From: Actinomycetes bacterium
Lineage (GTDB): Bacteria; Actinomycetota; Acidimicrobiia; Acidimicrobiales; Palsa-688
DNA length: 35,424 nucleotides
NCBI GenBank assembly: GCA_021838445.1
Contig: JAKCDU010000027.1
Location: 1-35,424 of the forward strand
Direction: 5' to 3'
A program made the position numbers and the translations under genes. Below are positions 1-11,135 of this stretch, piece by piece; positions within the stretch are counted from its first letter, which is position 1, and every line of letters begins with the position of its first letter. The notes beneath the pieces are model-generated. The model saw only the letters and a list, made by a program, of their open reading frames with translations, did no database searches and was not told the origin of the DNA.

Positions 1-78
1 GAAGCCGGCCTGCCACCAACCGGCGACGTCCTCCCAGCCAACCCGGTCGGTCACCGGCGCCGCCGGCCGGTCCGCCAC
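1..78 (-). CDS. Partial N-terminus of an unidentified protein (possible methyltransferase)
   Basis: An open frame on the minus strand runs off the left edge of the window. From GTG at 78 it reads VADRPAAPVTDRVGWEDVA and then GWWQAGF; GTG at 54 is an alternative start. It begins 20 bases after the stop of the alpha/beta hydrolase and on the same strand, so it could be the next gene of that operon. No good ribosome binding site precedes either start. The WEDVAGWWQ-like opening resembles the start of some actinobacterial SAM-dependent methyltransferases, but only about 26 codons are visible. This is a weak call. Confidence 0.3.
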   Translation of the reverse strand, partial: MADRPAAPVTDRVGWEDVAGWWQAGF

Positions 79-97
79 CCCGGGGGCGTCGAGGTTC

Positions 98-988
98 TCA
101 CCGGCCCGGGACCCCGCCCCGCCGGCAGTTGGCGGCGATGCGGTCGGCCGTCTCGTCGAAGAGCGCGGCCGGGATGTCGTGGCCCACCCCCGGCTGCAGC
201 CACAGTTCGGCCCCCGGAACCGCCGCCGCGGTGGCTTTGCCCCCCGAGGGGTCGACCAGGCGGTCGGCCGCGCCGTGGATGACCAGGGTCGGCACCGAGA
301 CGCCCCCCAGGGCAGTGGTGCGATCGGTCTGGTGGAACACGGCCAGGGCCTGGCGGAGGACCCCGGCGGGGTGACTGGACCGCTCGAACGCGGCCCGCCC
401 GAAGGCGCGCACCTCGGCCTCGTCCACCGGGTAGCCGGGGCTGCCGATCAACCGGTTGCTCACGACCGCCGCCTCCTCGGCCTCCTCGGCCGAGGTGGGC
501 CCCGGGGACAGGAACAGCTCGGCGACGATGGTCGGGTCGGGCTGGCCGACCGTCGGGTCCCCGGTGGTGGACATGATCGAGCAGAGGCTCAGCGTCCGCT
601 GCGGATGGCCGATGGCGAAGGCCTGGGCGATCATCCCGCCCATAGAGGCCCCCACGATGTGAGCCCGCTCGATGTGCAGGTCGTCGAGGAGACCGGCGGC
701 GTCGGCGGCCATGTCCTCGAGGCTGTAGAGGGCGGGCGGAATCTCCCCCGTCTCGAGGACCTTGGACAGGTCGGGGGTCCCCAGGTGGTCCAGCCAGGTG
801 GACAGGCCGATGTCGCGGTTGTCGAAGCGGATCACCCGGAAGCCGTTCCCGGCCAAGGCCTCGACCAGCGGCTCCCGCCAGGTCGTCATCTGGGCGCTGA
901 GGCCCATGATGAGAAGCATCGGAGGATCGGCCGGGTCGCCGTGCTCGTCGTATTCGAGTTCGATCCCGTTGGCGTGCGCTCGGGGCAT
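98..988 (-). CDS. Alpha/beta-fold hydrolase
   Basis: A 296-residue single-domain alpha/beta hydrolase, a normal length for the family. The nucleophile elbow GASMGGM places the catalytic Ser at about residue 115. The oxyanion region is LLIMGLSAQ near residue 25, and FDNRDIGLS near residue 55 is typical of the RdmC/aclacinomycin-methylesterase-like branch. The acid is probably in the segment VIHGAADRLVD and the base His in GVGHDIP near the C-terminus. No signal peptide or membrane segment is seen, so it is probably cytoplasmic. The substrate cannot be read from the sequence; an ester or lactone is usual for this branch. The ATG at 988 is chosen because the family N-terminus starts just after it; the upstream Shine-Dalgarno is poor. 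It lies 73 bases downstream of uvrC on the same strand and could be read through from it. Confidence 0.85.
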   Translation of the reverse strand: MPRAHANGIELEYDEHGDPADPPMLLIMGLSAQMTTWREPLVEALAGNGFRVIRFDNRDIGLSTWLDHLGTPDLSKVLETGEIPPALYSLEDMAADAAGLLDDLHIERAHIVGASMGGMIAQAFAIGHPQRTLSLCSIMSTTGDPTVGQPDPTIVAELFLSPGPTSAEEAEEAAVVSNRLIGSPGYPVDEAEVRAFGRAAFERSSHPAGVLRQALAVFHQTDRTTALGGVSVPTLVIHGAADRLVDPSGGKATAAAVPGAELWLQPGVGHDIPAALFDETADRIAANCRRGGVPGR

Positions 989-1061
989 GGCCCAAGTCTG
1001 CCGGATGCGACCGGGCCCCGCCGGGACCGGTCCTCCCGGGGGAGGCGACGGCCCGGCCGGG

Positions 1062-3227
1062 TCAGCTGTGGAGGCGTTGGTAGACGGCGTCGGCGACCCG
1101 GTCGGGCAGCCAGGGCAGGTCCTTCAGGGTCTCCAACGACACCGTCTTCAAGGTGCGGGGACCCCCGAGCTCCTTGACCAGGCGCTTCTTGCGGGCCGGC
1201 CCGAGACCGGGGATGTCGTCGAGGGCCGACGCCGTCATCCGCTTGCCCCGGAGGTTGCGGTGATAGGTGATGGCGAAGCGGTGCGCTTCGTCGCGGATCT
1301 GCTGGAGCAGGTACAGCGCCTCGGAGGTGCGCGGGATGCGGACCGGGTCGGGGCGGCCGGGCAGGTACACCTCCTCGAACTGCTTGGCCAGCGAGGCGAC
1401 CGGTATCTCCTCGTCGAGGCCGAGCTCCTCGAGCACCCGCACCGCCACTCCCAGCTGGCCCTTGCCGCCGTCGACGAGGAGCAGCTGCGGCGGGTAGGCG
1501 AAGCGCCGGCGACGCTCTTCCAGGGGCTTGGCCCGCTCGGCCAGGTAGGCGGTCAAGCGCCGGGTGAGGACCTCACCCATGGCCGCGAAGTCGTCGTTCT
1601 GCTCGACGGTGCGAATCTTGAACCGCCGGTACTCCTGGGGGCGGGGGATCCCGTCCTCCATCACCACCATCGACCCGACGTAGTCGGTGCCCTGCAGGTG
1701 GCTCATGTCGTAGCACTCGATGCGCAGCGGTGACTCGGGCAGCTCGAGAGCGTCCTGAAGGGCGGTCAGAGCCTTGGCCCGGGCATTGTGGTCGGCGGCC
1801 CGCTTCAGCCGGTGACGGACGAACTCCTCCCCGGCGTTCTTGGTCACCATCTCGAGCAGCGCCTTCTTCTCCCCCCGCTGCGGCACCCGGATCTCGACGT
1901 GCGACCCTTGGCGGGCCTCCGGGTTGACGCTGCGCTCCACCCGGTAGCGCGACGTGGCCGCCCACCATTCGATCGACGTGGCGGTGGCGGCGCGCCGACC
2001 GCCGAGCCCACCGGGACTACCGGGGGCGCCGGAAGCGCCGGCGGTGCCACCGGGGGCGCTGGAAGCGAGGGCAAAAGCGAGGACGGGGCCGGGCCCGGCG
2101 GAAGCGGGGACGGGGCCGGGCCGGGCGGAAGCGGGGACGGGGCCGGGCCCGGCGGAAGCGGAGGCGTCCACGACGGGCCCGGGAGGGCCGCCGGCGCCGG
2201 GCCGGACCTCGTCGCCGACCCGGAGCAGAGCCAGCCACTCCTGGATGGTTTCGGCCTCGGCGGGAGTCTCGGGGACCAGAACCAGCGGTGGCACCCCGAG
2301 CGGCGGGTCGTCGTAGTGCTGCTCGAGGACCTGCAGGACCAGCTCCGCCCTCGACAGATCCTCCACCTTGTCCACAATGAAGCCCTTCCGGCCCACGACC
2401 CGGCCGCGCCGCACGTAGAACACCTGGATGGCCGCCTCGAGCTCGTCCTCGACGAGACCGAAACAGTCGAGGTCCTCGGCCCGCTCGGTGACCATCTGCT
2501 GCTTCTCAATGGCCTTGCGCACGGCTGCCAACCGATCCCGCAGTCGGCCCGCCCGCTCGAACTCCAGGCGTTCCGAGGCCTGGAGCATCTCCTGCTCCAG
2601 CTGCTTGACCACCGGCTGGGTGTCACCGTCGAGGAAGGTCAGGAGCTCCGCCACCAGGTGGTCGTAGTCGGCCTTGGCGATCTCCTTCACGCATGGACCC
2701 GAGCACTTCTCGATGTGGAACAGCAGGCAGGGCCGTCCGAGGCGCTCGTGGTTGCGGAACTTGATGTCGCTGCAGGTGCGGATGGGGAAGGTCCGCAGCA
2801 ACGAGTCCAACGTGTCGCGGATGGCGTAGGCGTGGGCGAACGGACCGAAGTACCGGCTGCCGCGGTCACGGGCCCCCCGTCGGACCATGGCCCGGGGCCA
2901 CTCGTCGCTGGTCGTCACCGCCAGGAAGGGGTAGCTCTTGTCGTCGCGCAGCCGGACGTTGAATCGCGGCTTGTGCTGCTTGATCAGGCTGTACTCGAGC
3001 ATCAGGGCTTCGACGTCGTTGCGGACCTGGATCCACTCGACGGACTCGGCGTTGGCCACCATCTGGGCCGTCCGGGGCGGGAGGTTGGCCGGGTTCTGGA
3101 AGTAGTTGCCCAGACGGCTGCGCAACGACTTGGCCTTGCCCACGTAGATCACCCGTCCGTCGCGGTCGCGGAACTGGTAGGACCCCGGCGCATCGGGGAT
3201 GGTGCCGGAGGGTGGGCGCTGCAGCAT
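1062..3227 (-). CDS. uvrC: Excinuclease ABC subunit C (UvrC) with a low-complexity insertion
   Basis: UvrC makes both incisions in nucleotide excision repair after UvrA/UvrB have located the damage. The order of domains is canonical: GIY-YIG nuclease at the N-terminus (VIYVGKAK at residues 26-33), a Cys cluster around 150-180, a UvrB-interacting UVR helix pair near 195-245, the RNase H-like nuclease with D507 in IECYDMSH and DGGKGQ at 586-591 followed by DEAH at 646-649, and a C-terminal tandem HhH near 667-717. The protein has 721 residues, against about 646 in M. tuberculosis. The excess lies at about residues 348-405, a Gly/Pro/Ala/Ser tract containing three copies of a nine-residue GPGPVPASA-type repeat, placed between the UVR and RNase H-like parts. 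All catalytic motifs remain, so the enzyme should be active. The ATG at 3227 has AGGGAG almost touching it, an unusually short spacing. Confidence 0.95.
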   Translation of the reverse strand: MLQRPPSGTIPDAPGSYQFRDRDGRVIYVGKAKSLRSRLGNYFQNPANLPPRTAQMVANAESVEWIQVRNDVEALMLEYSLIKQHKPRFNVRLRDDKSYPFLAVTTSDEWPRAMVRRGARDRGSRYFGPFAHAYAIRDTLDSLLRTFPIRTCSDIKFRNHERLGRPCLLFHIEKCSGPCVKEIAKADYDHLVAELLTFLDGDTQPVVKQLEQEMLQASERLEFERAGRLRDRLAAVRKAIEKQQMVTERAEDLDCFGLVEDELEAAIQVFYVRRGRVVGRKGFIVDKVEDLSRAELVLQVLEQHYDDPPLGVPPLVLVPETPAEAETIQEWLALLRVGDEVRPGAGGPPGPVVDASASAGPGPVPASARPGPVPASAGPGPVLAFALASSAPGGTAGASGAPGSPGGLGGRRAATATSIEWWAATSRYRVERSVNPEARQGSHVEIRVPQRGEKKALLEMVTKNAGEEFVRHRLKRAADHNARAKALTALQDALELPESPLRIECYDMSHLQGTDYVGSMVVMEDGIPRPQEYRRFKIRTVEQNDDFAAMGEVLTRRLTAYLAERAKPLEERRRRFAYPPQLLLVDGGKGQLGVAVRVLEELGLDEEIPVASLAKQFEEVYLPGRPDPVRIPRTSEALYLLQQIRDEAHRFAITYHRNLRGKRMTASALDDIPGLGPARKKRLVKELGGPRTLKTVSLETLKDLPWLPDRVADAVYQRLHS
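2074..2154. repeat. 27-bp tandem repeat (three copies) inside uvrC
   Basis: Three head-to-tail 27-bp units (2074-2100, 2101-2127, 2128-2154), each nine codons, are followed by a partial unit. They differ at only a few positions. On the minus strand they encode GPGPVPASA, RPGPVPASA and GPGPVLAFA. Because the unit is a multiple of three, copy-number change would keep the uvrC frame. Confidence 0.9.
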
Positions 3228-3493
3228 CTCCCTTCGATTGTGCCGGATGGCGGGGACCTCGCCGGGATGGGCGGCCTACCTGGCGAATCCTCTTAAAAGG
3301 TAATTACGCCCTATTTCGGACACAAACTGGCCCGACCTGGGCACAGTCGGAGCAAAAGTCCTATGCTGAAGCGCGCCGGCCCGGAATCCGGCCACATATT
3401 CCCCCTCGAGGTCGACATCCCCGCGGATGGGCGCCCGGGCTGTCCCCGCCGACCGCAGTTTCGAGGGCCTCTCCGTCCTGGAGGTTGACAGAG
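3228..3493. other. Divergent intergenic region uvrC / nadA
   Basis: This 266-base spacer lies between two divergently read genes and should carry both promoters. It is locally less GC-rich around 3290-3370, with a TAATTA-containing stretch at 3301 and a TATGCT hexamer at 3362-3367 that could be a nadA -10 box, though no convincing -35 sits 16-18 bases upstream. A ribosome binding site GGAGG at 3480-3484 lies nine bases before the nadA ATG. A small inverted repeat CATCC/GGATG sits at 3416-3429. No operator of a known NAD regulator was recognised. Confidence 0.4.
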
Positions 3494-4603
3494 ATGCTCC
3501 GGCTGCAAACCCCTCTTCCGGAGGGTTATTCGACATCCACACCCGAGGACCTGGCCTCGCGCATCGAGGCGGCCAAGGCGGCCCTGGGCGAGCGCCTGAT
3601 GATCCTCGGCCACCACTACCAGCGCGACGAGGTGATGCGTTGGGCCGACGCCCGGGGCGACTCGTTCGGACTGTCGCGGCTGGCCGCCGCGTCCGACGCC
3701 GAGTACGTGGTGTTCTGCGGGGTGCACTTCATGGCCGAGTCGGCCGACGTGCTCACCGGCTCCCACCAGAAGGTCATCCTCCCCGACCTGAACGCCGGCT
3801 GCTCGATGGCCGACATGGCCGACCTCGAGTCGGTCGAGGAGGCCTGGGAGGCGCTGGGCGAGGTCACCGACGTCGAAGCCGTGGTGCCCATCACCTACAT
3901 GAACTCGGCGGCCGCCCTCAAGGCCTTCGTGGGCCGCCACGACGGCGCGGTGTGCACCTCCTCCAACGCCCGGAAGATCCTGACCTGGGCCCTCGACCAG
4001 CGGGGGCCGGCGACCAAGATCCTGTTCTTCCCGGACCAGCACCTCGGGCGCAACACCGCCTACCAGCTCGGCTACGACGCCGACGACATGTCGGTGTGGG
4101 ATCCGCGGGCCGTGCTCGGCGGGCTCGACGAGGTCACCGTCAAGGAGTCCCGTTTTCTGCTCTGGAAGGGTCACTGCTCGGTCCACCAGCGCTTCCGGCC
4201 GGCCCATGTCGAGGCGTTCCGAGCCGACCATCCCGACGGTGTCGTGGTGACCCACCCCGAGTGCAGCCACGAGGTGGTGACGCTCTCCGACGAGGTCGGC
4301 AGCACCGACTACATCATCGCCGCGCTCGACCGCATCGACCGGGAGCGGCCCGGCACGGCGGTGGCCGTGGCCACCGAGATCCACCTGGTGCAGCGCCTGG
4401 CCGCCGAGCACCCGGGGCTGACCGTCGTATCGCTGGACCCGTTGATCTGCCCCTGCTCGACCATGTTCCGCATCGACGCCGCCCACCTGGCGTGGGTGCT
4501 GGAGGAGTTGGTGCAGGGCCGGGTCGTCAACCAGATCACCGTCGATCCGGGCACCGCCAACGATGCCCGAGTGGCCCTGCAGAGGATGCTCGACATCTCC
4601 TGA
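3494..4603 (+). CDS. nadA: Quinolinate synthase NadA
   Basis: NadA condenses iminoaspartate with dihydroxyacetone phosphate to quinolinate, a step of de novo NAD synthesis, and uses a [4Fe-4S] cluster. The 369-residue protein shows the family motifs GHHYQRDEV, FCGVHFMAES, NAGCSMADM, CTSSNA, HPECSHEV and CPCSTM. By comparison with the Thermotoga enzyme the cluster ligands are probably C75, C154 and C257. The frame stays open further upstream, but the ATG at 3494 is preceded at nine bases by GGAGG, and homology begins just after it. The usual partners nadB and nadC are not in the window. The gene stands alone on the plus strand between uvrC and uvrA and converges on uvrA. Confidence 0.95.
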   Translation: MLRLQTPLPEGYSTSTPEDLASRIEAAKAALGERLMILGHHYQRDEVMRWADARGDSFGLSRLAAASDAEYVVFCGVHFMAESADVLTGSHQKVILPDLNAGCSMADMADLESVEEAWEALGEVTDVEAVVPITYMNSAAALKAFVGRHDGAVCTSSNARKILTWALDQRGPATKILFFPDQHLGRNTAYQLGYDADDMSVWDPRAVLGGLDEVTVKESRFLLWKGHCSVHQRFRPAHVEAFRADHPDGVVVTHPECSHEVVTLSDEVGSTDYIIAALDRIDRERPGTAVAVATEIHLVQRLAAEHPGLTVVSLDPLICPCSTMFRIDAAHLAWVLEELVQGRVVNQITVDPGTANDARVALQRMLDIS

Positions 4604-4745
4604 AAGCCCCCGGGTCCGTACGGTCCGGTTTCGGTCCGCCGCCGCCCCGACCGGCGAGGGCCGATACGGCAACGGCGGGGGGCCCACCGCAGGCGTCCAG
4701 CCGGAGGGGGCCGGTGCGAGCCGCGGCCGGGGCCGGGGCGGGCAG

Positions 4746-4773
4746 CGGCCCCGGCGGGCGCCGGCCGGGGCCG
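4746..4773. terminator. Strong GC hairpin between convergent nadA and uvrA
   Basis: The convergent spacer 4604-4798 is extremely GC-rich and repetitive. It contains a perfect 10-bp inverted repeat, CGGCCCCGGC at 4746-4755 and its complement at 4764-4773, with an eight-base loop. Such a hairpin can act on both strands. There is no T-run, so a terminator role is inferred from position and stem strength only. Confidence 0.5.
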
Positions 4774-4798
4774 GGACGGGCGCCGACCGGCAGGGACC

Positions 4799-7708
<2,910 letters not shown>

Positions 7709-7723
7709 CAGCCCAGGGTACCT

Positions 7724-7739
7724 CCGAACGGGTGTTCGA
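7724..7739 (-). promoter_or_regulatory. LexA/SOS box upstream of uvrA
   Basis: The palindrome cCGAAC-gggt-GTTCGa fits the LexA site of mycobacteria and Bacillus (CGAAC-N4-GTTCG) in both half-sites. It lies 16 bases upstream of the uvrA ATG and overlaps the probable -10 box, an ideal place for repression. Confidence 0.85.
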
Positions 7740-7743
7740 TATA
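7738..7743 (-). promoter_or_regulatory. Probable uvrA -10 element
   Basis: On the minus strand TATATC, one of the few AT-rich hexamers nearby, lies directly upstream of and partly inside the SOS box. Transcription would start near 7731, giving a short leader with the GGAGG site at 7721-7725. No clear -35 was found. Confidence 0.5.
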
Positions 7744-7820
7744 CGCGCTTCTGCGGGACGTCGCGCCCGGCCCCCGCGTCCCCACCGGGCGCGCCCGCCT
7801 TGGCGTCCGGGGGCCCTCGC

Positions 7821-9866
7821 TCAGGACGGGGACAGCTCCTTGAGCTCGGACTTGAGGTCGCTGATCTCGTCGCGCAGCTTGGCGGCGTACTCGAAGCGCA
7901 GGTCGGCGGCGGCTTCGCGCATCTCCTCCTCGAGGACGGAGATGAGACGGGCCAGTTCGCTCTGGGGCAGTTCGGCCAGGTCGCTGCGGGCCCGGTCGCG
8001 CCGCCGGCTGCGCCGGTCCCGGCCGGGGGTCGGAGCCCCGTCCCCTCCCCGGCCGCCGAGCAGCACCAGGATGTCGGTGACCGCCTTGCGGATGGTCTGG
8101 GGGTCGATTCCGTGCTCCTCGTTGTAAGCCTGCTGGAGGGCCCGGCGCCGGTGGGTCTCGGAGATGGCCCGGTTCATGGAGTCGGTCATACGATCGGCGT
8201 ACATCACCACCTGCCCATCGACATTGCGGGCGGCGCGCCCAATGGTCTGGATGAGCGAGGTCTCGCCGCGGAGGAACCCCTCCTTATCGGCGTCGAGGAT
8301 GGCCACCAACGAAACCTCCGGCAGGTCGAGGCCCTCACGCAGGAGGTTGATGCCGACGAGCACGTCGAACTCGCCGAGGCGCAGGTCCCGGAGGATCTCG
8401 ATGCGCTGGATGGTGTCGATGTTGGAGTGCAGGTAGCGGACCTTCAGACCCATCTCGACCAGGTAGTCGGTGAGGTCCTCGGCCATCTTCTTGGTGAGCG
8501 TGGTGACCAGCACCCGGTCGCCCCGCTCGGTGCGCTCCCTGATCAAACCCATGAGGTCGTCGATCTGGCCCTTGGTCGGCTTGACGATCACGTCGGGGTC
8601 GACCAGCCCGGTGGGCCGCACGATCTGCTCCACCACCTGCGTCGACTGCTGAATCTCGTAGGGGGACGGGGTCGCCGACAGGAACACGCACTGGTTGACC
8701 CGCTGGTAGAACTCGTCGAAGCGCAACGGCCGATTATCCGCCGCCGAGGGCAGCCGGAAGCCGTGCTCGATGAGCGTCTCCTTGCGGGACCGGTCCCCCT
8801 CGTACTGGCCGTGCAGCTGCGGAACGGTCTGGTGGGACTCGTCGATGACGAGGAGATAGTCCTTGGGGAAGAAGTCCAAAAGGGTGTGAGGGGGCTCCCC
8901 CGGTTGGCGACCGTCGATGTGACGGCTGTAGTTCTCGATGCCCGAGCACACCCCGACTTCGGCCAGCATCTCCAGGTCGTAGGAGGTGCGCATACGCAGC
9001 CGCTGGGCCTCGAGCAGCTTGCCTTCCCGCTCGAAGTAGGCCAGACGCTCCTGCAACTCGGATTCGATCCCGGCGATGGCGTCCTTCATCCGCTCCTCGC
9101 CGGCGACGTAGTGGGTGGCCGGGAAGAGGACCACCTCGTCGGGCTCGTCGATCTGCTCACCGGTGAGGGTGTCCACGACGCTGATCCGCTCGATGTCGTC
9201 GCCGAACAGCTCGATGCGCAGCGCGTTCTCCTCGTAGGAGGGGTGCACCTCAATGGTGTCCCCCCGGACCCGGAACTTGCCCCGGACCAGGTTGGCGTCG
9301 TTGCGCTCATAATTCATATCCACGAGGCGGCGGAGAATGGCCCTCTGGTCGTACTCACCGCCGCGCACCAGGTGGAGGATCCGGTTGGAGTACTCCTCGG
9401 GGGATCCCAGGCCGTAGATGCAGCTCACCGAGGCGACCACGATCACGTCCCGCCGGGTGAGCAGCGCGGAGGTGGCCGAGTGCCGGAGACGGTCGATCTC
9501 GTCGTTGATCGAGCTGTCCTTCTCGATGTAGGTGTCGCTCGAGGGGAGGTAGGCCTCGGGCTGGTAGTAGTCGTAGTAGCTGACGAAGTACTCGACCCGG
9601 TTGCGGGGGAAGAACTCCCGCATCTCGCTGGCGAGCTGAGCGGCCAACGACTTGTTCGGGGCGATGATGAGAGTGGGCTTCTGCACCGCCTCGATGGTCC
9701 AGGCGATGGTGGCGCTCTTGCCGCTACCGGTGATGCCCAGCAGCGTCTGGAACCGGTCGCCCCGCTCGATGCCCTCGGTGAGGCCGGCTACGGCCTGGGG
9801 CTGGTCGCCGGCCGGGGAGTACTCCGACACGACCTCGAAGCGGGGCACGGTCTGCGATCCGGACAT
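7821..9866 (-). CDS. uvrB: Excinuclease ABC subunit B (UvrB)
   Basis: UvrB is the helicase-like core of the excision complex: it verifies damage and recruits UvrC. The 681 residues show Walker [10 protein letters not shown] near residues 44-52, the damage-probing beta-hairpin region around [17 protein letters not shown], the DESH Walker B motif near 340, helicase motifs such as IGRAARN, and a C-terminal UVR helix pair ([20 protein letters not shown]) that contacts UvrC. There is no strong Shine-Dalgarno before the ATG at 9866, but TAGCCT on the minus strand ends eight bases before it, suggesting a leaderless or near-leaderless transcript. No SOS box like that of uvrA was seen here. coaE lies 75 bases upstream. 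Confidence 0.97.
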   Translation of the reverse strand: MSGSQTVPRFEVVSEYSPAGDQPQAVAGLTEGIERGDRFQTLLGITGSGKSATIAWTIEAVQKPTLIIAPNKSLAAQLASEMREFFPRNRVEYFVSYYDYYQPEAYLPSSDTYIEKDSSINDEIDRLRHSATSALLTRRDVIVVASVSCIYGLGSPEEYSNRILHLVRGGEYDQRAILRRLVDMNYERNDANLVRGKFRVRGDTIEVHPSYEENALRIELFGDDIERISVVDTLTGEQIDEPDEVVLFPATHYVAGEERMKDAIAGIESELQERLAYFEREGKLLEAQRLRMRTSYDLEMLAEVGVCSGIENYSRHIDGRQPGEPPHTLLDFFPKDYLLVIDESHQTVPQLHGQYEGDRSRKETLIEHGFRLPSAADNRPLRFDEFYQRVNQCVFLSATPSPYEIQQSTQVVEQIVRPTGLVDPDVIVKPTKGQIDDLMGLIRERTERGDRVLVTTLTKKMAEDLTDYLVEMGLKVRYLHSNIDTIQRIEILRDLRLGEFDVLVGINLLREGLDLPEVSLVAILDADKEGFLRGETSLIQTIGRAARNVDGQVVMYADRMTDSMNRAISETHRRRALQQAYNEEHGIDPQTIRKAVTDILVLLGGRGGDGAPTPGRDRRSRRRDRARSDLAELPQSELARLISVLEEEMREAAADLRFEYAAKLRDEISDLKSELKELSPS

Positions 9867-9941
9867 CGCCGTCCAGGCTACCGGCCCCCTGTGACATCTC
9901 TGCCGGGCAGCCCGGCCTGGTTCAGGCCTCAGACCCGGCCT

Positions 9942-10562
9942 TCAGCAAGGCCTCGGGCCGGGCCGGGCCCGATCCTCGAGCCAGGACCAGGCCCGGTCGA
10001 TCTCGGCCTCGAGGGCCGCCCGGTCACCGGAATTGTCCAGGACCAGATCGGCCAACTGGCGCCGCTCCTCGCGCGACATCTGGGCTGCGACCCGGGCCCG
10101 GGCGTCCTCCTCGGTGAAACCCCTGTGGGCGATGAGCCGTTGCACGGCCAGGTCGACGGGGGTGTCGACCACGATGATGGCCCCGAAACTGAACCGCTCC
10201 CGGGTGGCGATGTTGAGTAGGGGGATGTCGAGCACCACGATCGAAGAGGTGGCCGCCGCCGCCTCGGTGCGCTCGGCCATGACCTCGCCGATGGCCGGAT
10301 GGGTCAAACCGTTCAGGGCTTTGAGGGCCTCAGGGTCGGCGAAGGCCACCGCCGCCAGAGCGGCCCGGTCGATTCGGTCGTCGCTCCCCACGATCGACGG
10401 TCCGAACCGCTCGATCACCGGGCCGTAGGCCCGACCGCCCGGCTCCATGATCTCACGGGATATGGCGTCAGCGTCGACCACGGCCGCCCCCCGGGCGGCC
10501 AGTCCGGCCGCGACGGTCGACTTACCCGACCCGATCCCCCCTGTGAGTCCGACCAGCAGCAT
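9942..10562 (-). CDS. coaE: Dephospho-CoA kinase
   Basis: CoaE phosphorylates dephospho-CoA, the last step of coenzyme A synthesis. The 206 residues start with the P-loop GLTGGIGSGKST, followed by the DADAISREIMEPG segment, LNGLTHPAI and the LID region with QMSREERRQLADLVLDN. This length and these motifs are standard. The minus-strand hexamer TAATCT ends nine bases before the ATG at 10562 and no Shine-Dalgarno is seen, so the mRNA may be almost leaderless. In M. tuberculosis coaE directly follows rpsA; here rpsA lies about 9 kb away on the far side of a catabolic island. uvrB follows on the same strand. Confidence 0.95.
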   Translation of the reverse strand: MLLVGLTGGIGSGKSTVAAGLAARGAAVVDADAISREIMEPGGRAYGPVIERFGPSIVGSDDRIDRAALAAVAFADPEALKALNGLTHPAIGEVMAERTEAAAATSSIVVLDIPLLNIATRERFSFGAIIVVDTPVDLAVQRLIAHRGFTEEDARARVAAQMSREERRQLADLVLDNSGDRAALEAEIDRAWSWLEDRARPGPRPC

Positions 10563-10571
10563 CGCGCGGGC

Positions 10572-10577
10572 AGATTA
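10572..10577 (-). promoter_or_regulatory. Probable coaE -10 element
   Basis: The minus-strand hexamer TAATCT fits the actinobacterial -10 pattern TANNNT and ends nine bases before the coaE ATG. No clear -35 was found. Confidence 0.4.
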
Positions 10578-10730
10578 CCGGCCGGCCCGGCGGGGCGCGT
10601 TGACTAGCCCGGACGGGGGCCACCGATTTGACCCGTCTGAGCCATTGATCCGTTGCGTCACGAGGAGGAAAGTCAACGAAGGGGCTATTTCCACCTCCGG
10701 GACGGTCCGGGATCCGAGGAGGTGACCCGA

Positions 10731-11036
10731 TTGACCGAGTACTCCCAGGACGCCAGACAGTCTCTGTTGAACGTGTTGTTCGGCAATTCTGTCCCGAGCG
10801 TCCTAGTGGGCACGATGCTACGCACCGCCGACGTGGCCCTTCTCTTCGAGGTCTCCGAGCGCACCGTCTCCGAATGGGCCCGCAAGGGCCAGATCCCTTC
10901 GGTGCGGACCCCCGGCGGACACCGTCGCTACCCCGCCGAGGAGATCAGGTGCATCCTCGACGCCAACCGCCGGCAATCCCAGGACGACCCCCCCTCGAGC
11001 TCGACCATAACCCCCCTGCTGCGCCGACACGCCTGA
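10731..11036 (+). CDS. BldC-like (MerR-fold) DNA-binding protein
   Basis: A small winged-helix DNA-binding protein of the MerR/excisionase fold. The segment LRTADVALLFEVSERTVSEW and the following GKIPS-like PSVRTPGGHRRYPAEEI match the BldC pattern, in which a helix-turn-helix is followed by a Thr/Pro-Gly-Gly-His-Arg-Arg-Tyr wing. BldC-type proteins are transcription factors that bind direct repeats cooperatively. TTG at 10731 is chosen because GAGGAGG ends eight bases before it, giving about 101 residues. GTG at 10722 and ATG at 10815 (73 residues, no ribosome binding site) are alternatives. The N-terminal 28 residues before the domain are unlike BldC. It diverges from coaE and converges on the alanine dehydrogenase gene. 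Its targets are unknown. Confidence 0.75.
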   Translation: MTEYSQDARQSLLNVLFGNSVPSVLVGTMLRTADVALLFEVSERTVSEWARKGQIPSVRTPGGHRRYPAEEIRCILDANRRQSQDDPPSSSTITPLLRRHA

Positions 11037-11135
11037 CCCTGCTCCCGTGAGGTCAGACCGGCCCGGGGTTCAGGCCGGCCGGGAGAATCCGGCGGGCACC
11101 AGGCAGCCCCGTCGGGGTCAGGCCCGCCGGCGGGG

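Noticed and set aside
1788-3296. Long open frame on the plus strand opposite uvrC
   Set aside because: It is antisense to conserved UvrC motifs. In very GC-rich DNA stop codons are rare in the opposite frames, and its translation is His/Leu/Val-rich without any recognisable domain.
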